Shown: one piece after another, positions 30,049 to 35,839 of the stretch | Layout of the letters: every line of letters begins with the position of its first letter | How positions within the stretch are numbered: the first letter of the stretch is position 1 | NCBI GenBank assembly: GCA_002898775.1 | Contig: BEHK01000010.1 | Location: 1-35,839, forward strand | Direction: 5' to 3' | Length of the DNA: 35,839 nt | Source of the DNA: a bacterium HR08 | GTDB lineage: Bacteria; Acidobacteriota; Blastocatellia; HR10 | The notes under the pieces: model-generated | The model's input: the letters and a program-made list of their open reading frames with translations, nothing else | What the model was told of the DNA's origin: nothing | The model's database searches: none | Translations under genes and position numbers: made by a program

Positions 30049-31194
30049 ATGCCGAACGGATTGACGCCAGAAGAACGAAGAGAGATCCGCGCTCAACTTG
30101 AGCGAGTGTTCGAGGCTCCCGTCGCCGACGCCTTAGTGGAGGTCCTCGAGCGGCTGGCGGAACGACAGGCGGAGGTCGCCCTTCGCCAGGACATGCGCGC
30201 TCTTTACGGCGCTATTCACGAGTTGGCCACGGCGATAAGAGATCTGCACAAGACCATCGCCCAACTGGCTGAAGCGCAAGCGCGAACAGAGGAGCGGGTC
30301 GGGCGATTGGAAGAAGCCGTCGCCCATCTGATCGAGGCGCAGGCCCGCATGGAGGAGCGAGTTGGGCGGCTGGAGGAGCGGACCGCGCGATTGGAAGAAG
30401 TCGTGGCGCAGCTGGTCGAAGCGCAAGCCCGCATGGAGGAGCGGGTCGGGCGATTGGAAGAAGCCGTCGCCCATCTGATCGAGGCGCAGGCCCGCATGGA
30501 GGAGCGAGTTGGGCGGCTGGAGGAGCGGACCGCGCGATTGGAAGAAGTCGTGGCGCAGCTGGTCGAAGCGCAAGCCCGCATGGAGGAGCGGGTCGGACGG
30601 CTGGAAGAGGCTGTCGTTCGTCTGACCGAAGCGCAGGCGCGGACGGAAGAAGAACTGCGCGCGCTCGCGGCCTCCCATGCGGAAGCGATCAAGCGTCTCG
30701 ATCGGTTAGAACAGATCGTCGCCCAAGTGGTAGAGACGCAGAAGCAGATACTCGACGAACACGTGCACATGCAGAGAGTCTTGCGGCAGCTGGCTCAGCA
30801 GCTCGGTGCGATCAGCGAGACCTTGGGTGCGGATCTGGAGGATATGGCCTATATCGTGCTGCGCGACGTATTGAAGCGAGAGCTGGGATGGGACGTGGAA
30901 CCGCTCGAACGGACGTGGAAGAAGTGGGATGACGAAGTCGAAGAGATCAATATCTTCGGGCGAGCGCGCGATCCAAGGCGCCCCGAAGGCGTGATTTGGA
31001 TTGTGGGCGAAGCTAAATATAACCTGACCGTACGCGAGGTCGAGCAGTTCGCCAAGCTGGTCGAGCGAGCTCGAAAGCATTTGAAAGGAGAAGTCTTCCC
31101 CGTGTGCTTCTGTCGTCGAGCCCGACCGGAAGTGGAGGAGCGCGTGCGGGAGTTGGGTTTTCGTCTCGTGTACTCCTACGGCCGCCTCATTTAG
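30049..31194 (+). CDS. Heptad-repeat coiled-coil protein with C-terminal PD-(D/E)XK-like domain (DUF3782-like)
   Basis: Long LEExxARLxEAQARxEERVGR heptads, then WDDEVEEINIFGRARDPRRPEGVIWIVGEAKYNLTVREVEQFAKLV. Confidence 0.8.
   Translation: MPNGLTPEERREIRAQLERVFEAPVADALVEVLERLAERQAEVALRQDMRALYGAIHELATAIRDLHKTIAQLAEAQARTEERVGRLEEAVAHLIEAQARMEERVGRLEERTARLEEVVAQLVEAQARMEERVGRLEEAVAHLIEAQARMEERVGRLEERTARLEEVVAQLVEAQARMEERVGRLEEAVVRLTEAQARTEEELRALAASHAEAIKRLDRLEQIVAQVVETQKQILDEHVHMQRVLRQLAQQLGAISETLGADLEDMAYIVLRDVLKRELGWDVEPLERTWKKWDDEVEEINIFGRARDPRRPEGVIWIVGEAKYNLTVREVEQFAKLVERARKHLKGEVFPVCFCRRARPEVEERVRELGFRLVYSYGRLI
30301..30594 (+). repeat. Exact tandem duplication, 2 x 147 bp (49 codons each), inside the coiled-coil ORF
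   Basis: 30301-30447 and 30448-30594 both read gggcgattggaagaagccgtcgcccatctgatcgagg...gcccgcatggaggagcgggtc without differences by eye; a third, diverged unit starts at 30595. Confidence 0.93.
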
Positions 31195-31203
31195 AGGCGA
31201 CGG

Positions 31204-32328
31204 TCACGAGCACGCGATCAATCCCAGGGGAGCTGCCAAATGAGAGAGCCGCCAACTCGCGTCCGGCTCAAGCGCATGCTCATTCAGGGAATACAGAGCA
31301 GGAACCGCACCGCTGGGAAAGAGAGCGTGACAGAGCGTTTCGATCTCTCGAGCGAACGGTGAACGCGCCTCTTGCGCGCCCTCGTTGTGGTTGACCACGA
31401 CGATCGTCTGTAATCCTCCACCAAGAGGAGCTGACGGATGTCCCGCCGCTTCCTCTTCGGACACCACCGGAGCAGCCCCGGCTTGAGCAACAGCGTCTTC
31501 GGCCGAGGGCGATCCCCGCACCTGGTGGCTCAACCGATCCTGATAGTAGACGAGCGTGCGATGGATCTCCTCGAGCACAGCCTCGGACCCGCAATGAACA
31601 GCACGTATGGCCAACGGCTCTCGATCTCGCGTGAAGAAGAGCGTGAGCCACTCCCCCTCTACCGAGATGAGCAGCGCATCCTGTCCCGAAGGAAGGGTCG
31701 CCATCCATCCGCTCTCGGCCAGATTGTTCGGGATGAGGAAACCGGGATGGAGTCCCGCCTCTTTGAGGACCTCCTCGTAGGCAGCGAGCACCTCGCTTCG
31801 CGCCGCGACGGCCAGGAATCGCTCGCTTCGCGAAGCGGCCTCGCGCGCCGAAGGTGCAGCTCCCATGACCGATCGTTCGCGCCGGTGAGGGAGGTGTTGA
31901 ACAGCGATCGTCAGCTCGGCCGCCGAGATGCCCACCAAGCGCTCGACCTTCCATCCGATCACGGAGGCTAATTCCTCTTTCGCTTTCGGCGCGTGTTCGA
32001 TCTCCAGCAGGAAGAGGCGACATGCTGCCGAAGGCAAGGCCACAGCCCAACGTCGCGCATGCTGCAGACCGGCTCTCTCCACCGCGCGCTGCAGCGCGCG
32101 TCGCAACGGCTCTTTGGCCCGCACATTCTTCCCGTCAAAGGTGGGCTCCAGCACCCCCTCGGGCACCGGCTCGACGGCGGCACGGCGCACGAGAAGACGT
32201 CCGCGCTTGCAGCGCGCCTCCACCAGGGCGATCTCTCGCTGGCGCAGCGCCAGGGCCGTCCTCGGAAGGGCGGGCGCTGTGAAGAAAGTACGAACGCGCT
32301 CAACAATCTCGAAGATCCCCACACGCAT
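31204..32328 (-). CDS. PilM/GspL-like type IV pilus/type II secretion protein
   Basis: Gene position in a pilin/secretin cluster; ALALRQREIALVEARCKRGRLLVRRAAVEPVPEGV, WAVALPSAACRLFLLEIE...EELASVIGWKVERLVG resembles the PilM/GspL actin-like fold. Confidence 0.65.
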   Translation of the reverse strand: MRVGIFEIVERVRTFFTAPALPRTALALRQREIALVEARCKRGRLLVRRAAVEPVPEGVLEPTFDGKNVRAKEPLRRALQRAVERAGLQHARRWAVALPSAACRLFLLEIEHAPKAKEELASVIGWKVERLVGISAAELTIAVQHLPHRRERSVMGAAPSAREAASRSERFLAVAARSEVLAAYEEVLKEAGLHPGFLIPNNLAESGWMATLPSGQDALLISVEGEWLTLFFTRDREPLAIRAVHCGSEAVLEEIHRTLVYYQDRLSHQVRGSPSAEDAVAQAGAAPVVSEEEAAGHPSAPLGGGLQTIVVVNHNEGAQEARSPFAREIETLCHALFPSGAVPALYSLNEHALEPDASWRLSHLAAPLGLIACS

Positions 32329-32369
32329 CACCGTGATCTCGCGCTCGGTGCTACTCGAACATCGCCCGT

Positions 32370-32783
32370 TCACCACTCGCTGTACGGTGTTCCTTCGGAC
32401 GAGAGTCCTTCGGCGCCACTCTTGACATCCTTGATCCCCGCCTTCCCTTCGACCGAGAGCGGTTGATCCTCCGGGACGGGAACCCACGTCTCGCGCGATC
32501 CCGTGATTGGGTCCAACGGCAGCTCGCGCAAGTATCCCTTCTCGACCAACTCCTGCAGGGACTCCGGATATCGCCCGTAATCGGCGGCGAACTCCTCGAT
32601 CTGGCTCCTCAACAGATGGAGATTCTGCTTGAGGACAGCCTCGCGCGCGCGCAGGATCACCCGCTGGTAGGCGGGAATCGCGATAGAGACCAAGATCGCC
32701 ACGACCGTCAGGACAATGATCACCTCCAGCAGGGTGAAGCCCCGCGCCGGGCGCGCCTCACCAATCGCGATAGCGCGTCCCAT
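32370..32783 (-). CDS. Type II secretion major-pseudopilin-like protein (GspG-like)
   Basis: Prepilin motif RPARG^FTLLEVIIVLTVVAILVSIAIPAYQ; C-terminal DV.SG.EG...GTPYSEW. Confidence 0.88.
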   Translation of the reverse strand: MGRAIAIGEARPARGFTLLEVIIVLTVVAILVSIAIPAYQRVILRAREAVLKQNLHLLRSQIEEFAADYGRYPESLQELVEKGYLRELPLDPITGSRETWVPVPEDQPLSVEGKAGIKDVKSGAEGLSSEGTPYSEW

Positions 32784-33246
32784 CCAACGCGGTCCCCTCG
32801 CTGAGCGAATAGACGTCGAACACATTCTGCCCACCCCAGGAACGAGCGTTCGGCTCGTCTTGCGTCGAGCGCAGGCCCCATTCGGCGCGCCCGGTCATCG
32901 GATCTACGGGGATGCGCCGGAGGAATCGAATCTTCCGATCCGGGCTTCCGGCCAGTTGCACGCCGTTGACGAGCACTTCGAGATTAGGCGGGTATCCTTC
33001 GGTCTCCGCCTGCATCTCAAATCGGCTGATGATCCCCGCATCGTAGGCGCGCTTGTACCGATCAATAGCGGTGCGCAACTCGCGAAGGGCGCGACGCAGC
33101 TCGATCTCGCGCTGGCGTTGAATGGCATTTCGCGCGATGGGAATAGCGGCGGCCGTGAAGATGCTCACGATGGCAATCGTGAGGATCAGTTCCAGGAGCG
33201 TGAACCCCTCAGCGCGCCGACTCTCCCCTCGCTTGCGCTCTCGCAT
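32758..33246 (-). CDS. Type II secretion pseudopilin-like protein (second GspG-like paralogue)
   Basis: Prepilin motif RRAEG^FTLLELILTIAIVSIFTAAAIPIARNAI; C-terminal DVYSLSEGTALDGTRYRDW. Confidence 0.9.
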   Translation of the reverse strand: MRERKRGESRRAEGFTLLELILTIAIVSIFTAAAIPIARNAIQRQREIELRRALRELRTAIDRYKRAYDAGIISRFEMQAETEGYPPNLEVLVNGVQLAGSPDRKIRFLRRIPVDPMTGRAEWGLRSTQDEPNARSWGGQNVFDVYSLSEGTALDGTRYRDW

Positions 33247-33261
33247 CCGCTGCCCCTCCTT

Positions 33262-35640
33262 TCACCGCACGGCGACCGTCAATGGGAGCGCCTTGCCGCC
33301 CACTGCCCGACCGTCGGCCGCGAGAAATCGCGTATTGGAAACGTCCACCTCTAACTGCGAACTGCCGCTTTGCAGGACCTCGAACAGGAGGACGGCCAGG
33401 CGTCCTCGCGCGGGCCGCGCCGGCCCGGTCGCGCGCACCGTGAGGATGATCCTCCCACTCGGATCCTGTTGCGTGCGGACCTCGGCTGGCGCCTCGCCGC
33501 TGGTGAGCGCTCCCCCATCGGCGACATTGATCAAGCGCAAGAGCTGCGGGTTGTAGGTGAGCGCCACCGTCGCTTCGCGGATCTCTTCCTTCCCGTTCAT
33601 GAAGAGCGCCACCTGCACCCACTCGCCGGCTCGCGGCGTGGCCGTATTCATCTGCAGGACGAGCGGAATCGGCTCTCCTGCCAACGCCGGTGGAGTCGGG
33701 GCGGCTGTCGGAGCTGCGCCCTCAGCTTGAGGGGGCGCGGCCGATGGCTCGGGCGCCCTCTTCTCCTCCGAGGTGACGGCGCCTGCGATTCCCTGCGCCG
33801 TCGCATTCACCTTCTGCGCCCGCGTCTGCTCCAGGAAACGCTCGATCGTCAGATTGGCGCCCTGACTCTGCAAGGTTCCGGCCAAGCGCGCCAAACGGTC
33901 CCGCTCTTCGATCGAAGCCGCGCGCAGAATATGCGGGGTCACCGTGATCAAGATGTCCGTCGTATTGCCCGTCTGCTTGGGGATGCTGAAGAAGCGCCCG
34001 ATCACGGGGAGGAAGCCGAGGAAGGGGATGGTCGTGCGCCCCTGCTCATCGCGCTTCTGCGCGACGGCGGCCATCATCGCGGCCTGACCGGTCCGCACAG
34101 TCGCCACGCTCTTCAGCTTCCGCGTCGTGAAGATCGGCGTCAGGCTCGTCGGCCCCTCGTTGAAGCCCGAGGTCTCCACCTCCATCTCCAGCTTCACGTA
34201 TTCATCGCTGTAGACCGTCGGGGTGATCGTGACGTTCAAGCCGACGGGCCGATACTCGATCTGCGGATATCCGAACCCGAAGATGTTATTGAGGAGCCCG
34301 GGCTGCTGCACGCCCGGTTGCTGCCCCGGCTGCGTCGGCGCCACGTTGACGAACGAGGTCGGGATCGAGGCCGTCTGGATGGGAATCTGGCGGCCGATGT
34401 TCGCCGTCACCTGTTGCCCGTCCAAGGCGTGGACCTGGATGCTGTCAATCAAATGACTGCGCCCACGCGTCTGCAGGAAGCGAATGATGCTCGTGGGAAT
34501 AGCGAGCGCCAACCGCTGCTCGGTGATGATCTGCCCCATCGTCACGCCGAGCAGATTCAACGTGCCCGGGCGAATCGGTCCCTGTGGGGGCGCGGTGAAG
34601 AACCCTTCGTAGAGAAGCTGGTTCCCGATCTCGATGAGATCGTTGCGCGCCACCTCGTAGATGCTGATATCAATCATCACCTCGGGCTTCTCCTTGTCGA
34701 TGCTCTCGATGATCTCCTGGATGAGCCTGAGATTCTCCGGGGTCGCGCGCACGATCAAAGCGCGCAGGTCTTGGTTCACCATGATCTGCGCGCGCAACTG
34801 ACCGGCGATCTGCGCCAGTTGCGTCTGCACCTGCATGGGATCGGCGTGCTTCAGATAGAAGGTCTGCACCTGCGTCTGTTGCAGGCGATTGCGAGTGGCC
34901 GGTTGATCGAGCGCCACGATGATCGTGTTGTCGGCGAGGGGTTGGAAGAAGAGCCCGTTGCTGAGCAAGATGGCATCGAGCGCCTGCGCCTTCGTGACGT
35001 TCCGCAGCTCGACCGAGATGCGGCGCTCGGGCACGCCCTGATCGAAGAGGACATTCAATCCGAGCTGCCGGCCGAGTTGCGCGATGACGGCTTTCAGATC
35101 ATCGCGGAAGATGATGTCCTGCCGCGCCTCCTCTCGGGGAGGCTCCGACGGCGGCTCCGGTCGCGCGCGCCCGGCTTGAAGCTCGGGCGGACCGGGCGAG
35201 CCGAAGGTCGAGCTGGCGGGAACGGAGGCCTCTTTCCCCTCCTTTTGCGCCAACTCCAGGGCGCGGCGGGCCAGCTCCCGGGCCAGATCGTTCGTCTGAT
35301 CGAACTGATAGGCGCGGCGGAAGGCATGATAGGCCTCCTCATATTGTCCGGCTTCCATCAGCTCACGACCACGCCGCGTCAGCAGGAGCGAGGCTTGAAG
35401 CGCCGCGCGACGATAAGCGATGTGATACTCCGGCCGATCGGCTTCGGAGAGCGCCAGCAGATACTGCTCCGCCGCTTGATCGAATTTTCCCGCCGCCTCC
35501 AGCTTCTGGCCCTCCTGAAAGTATCGCTTCCCTTTGGATCCCGCCCAAACCATGGAGGAGGGGGCTGGCCAGCTCCCGAGCATCATCACGCTCAGCGCCA
35601 GGGCCCCCGCGCGCTGTCGAACGGACGATCGCCACCTCAT
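33262..35640 (-). CDS. Secretin (GspD/PilQ family) with N-terminal TPR region and C-terminal cohesin-like domain
   Basis: TPR-like YFQEGQKLEAAGKFDQAAEQYLLAL; STN/N-domains ISVELRNVTKAQALDAILLSNGLFF; secretin core VTPTVYSDEYVKLEMEVETS...PFLGFLPVIGRFFSIPKQTGNTTDILITVTPHIL; C-terminal cohesin-like VALFMNGKEEIREATVALTYNPQLLRLINVADGGALTSG. Confidence 0.9.
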   Translation of the reverse strand: MRWRSSVRQRAGALALSVMMLGSWPAPSSMVWAGSKGKRYFQEGQKLEAAGKFDQAAEQYLLALSEADRPEYHIAYRRAALQASLLLTRRGRELMEAGQYEEAYHAFRRAYQFDQTNDLARELARRALELAQKEGKEASVPASSTFGSPGPPELQAGRARPEPPSEPPREEARQDIIFRDDLKAVIAQLGRQLGLNVLFDQGVPERRISVELRNVTKAQALDAILLSNGLFFQPLADNTIIVALDQPATRNRLQQTQVQTFYLKHADPMQVQTQLAQIAGQLRAQIMVNQDLRALIVRATPENLRLIQEIIESIDKEKPEVMIDISIYEVARNDLIEIGNQLLYEGFFTAPPQGPIRPGTLNLLGVTMGQIITEQRLALAIPTSIIRFLQTRGRSHLIDSIQVHALDGQQVTANIGRQIPIQTASIPTSFVNVAPTQPGQQPGVQQPGLLNNIFGFGYPQIEYRPVGLNVTITPTVYSDEYVKLEMEVETSGFNEGPTSLTPIFTTRKLKSVATVRTGQAAMMAAVAQKRDEQGRTTIPFLGFLPVIGRFFSIPKQTGNTTDILITVTPHILRAASIEERDRLARLAGTLQSQGANLTIERFLEQTRAQKVNATAQGIAGAVTSEEKRAPEPSAAPPQAEGAAPTAAPTPPALAGEPIPLVLQMNTATPRAGEWVQVALFMNGKEEIREATVALTYNPQLLRLINVADGGALTSGEAPAEVRTQQDPSGRIILTVRATGPARPARGRLAVLLFEVLQSGSSQLEVDVSNTRFLAADGRAVGGKALPLTVAVR

Positions 35641-35718
35641 AGACTCCTCCTGAAGCGAAACTCCCCGCGCGGATCGCGGGCCTCAACCGACCGCCCGCGT
35701 TCCCGCACGCAATTGGCG

Positions 35719-35839
35719 TCATTCCACGAAAGTCACCCGGTTGATCTCGCGCAACGTCGTGATCCCCTCGAGCACCTTCTGCACGGCCGACTCGCGCAGC
35801 GTGCGCAACCCCTCGGCCTGCGCCGCGCGGCGAATCTCC
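35719..35839 (-). CDS. GspE/PilB-type secretion ATPase, C-terminal fragment; 5' end outside window
   Basis: Minus strand reads EIRRAAQAEGLRTLRESAVQKVLEGITTLREINRVTFVE*, typical GspE/PilB C-terminus. Confidence 0.85.
   Translation of the reverse strand, partial: EIRRAAQAEGLRTLRESAVQKVLEGITTLREINRVTFVE

Noticed and set aside
29873-30049. Promoter for the coiled-coil gene at 'ggtacaataag'
   Set aside because: TACAAT resembles a -10 element, but no acceptable -35 hexamer was seen at 16-18 bp; not reported as a feature.
30301-30594. Possible CRISPR-like array
   Set aside because: Repeats are directly abutting, 147 bp, in-frame coding units with no spacers.
30133-30770. Repetitive minus-strand ORFs (181 and 184 aa) over the 147-bp repeats
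   Set aside because: Apparent repetitive proteins are only the antisense reading of the coiled-coil repeats.

Overview
High-GC bacterial chromosomal window, probably acidobacterial-like (inferred from gene content; no 16S in view). It is almost fully coding and mostly housekeeping or metabolic. From left to right: the 3' end of fabF, then etfB-etfA; a decayed HEPN-domain remnant; a small coiled-coil ORF; a DUF374-type acyltransferase; selB (minus); an outer-membrane lipoprotein-sorting-like protein; an oppA-oppB-oppC set without ATPases (minus); rpsO-pnp-DUF3108-pyrR-pyrB (plus); glcD-glcE-glcF plus a metallo-beta-lactamase-fold hydrolase; an adrenodoxin-reductase-like flavoprotein; a secreted EPNDT/PPC-like protein; and DUF1992. 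Next is a tightly coupled minus-strand run: UDP-glucose dehydrogenase, secreted cyclase, ceramide-glucosyltransferase-like GT, secreted dual-specificity phosphatase, LigB-like protein and a tandem-repeat secreted protein. After that come a coiled-coil/PD-(D/E)XK-like protein with an exact 147-bp internal tandem duplication, and a type II secretion/type IV pilus-like cluster (PilM/GspL-like, two GspG-like pseudopilins, a TPR-secretin-cohesin fusion, and the C-terminus of a GspE/PilB ATPase). No tRNA, rRNA, CRISPR array, transposase or prophage was recognised. The observations most worth following are the ugd/GT21-like operon, the TPR-secretin-cohesin fusion, the 147-bp heptad-phased duplication, the HEPN remnant, and the pnp leader hairpin with the unusual pnp-pyrR coupling.
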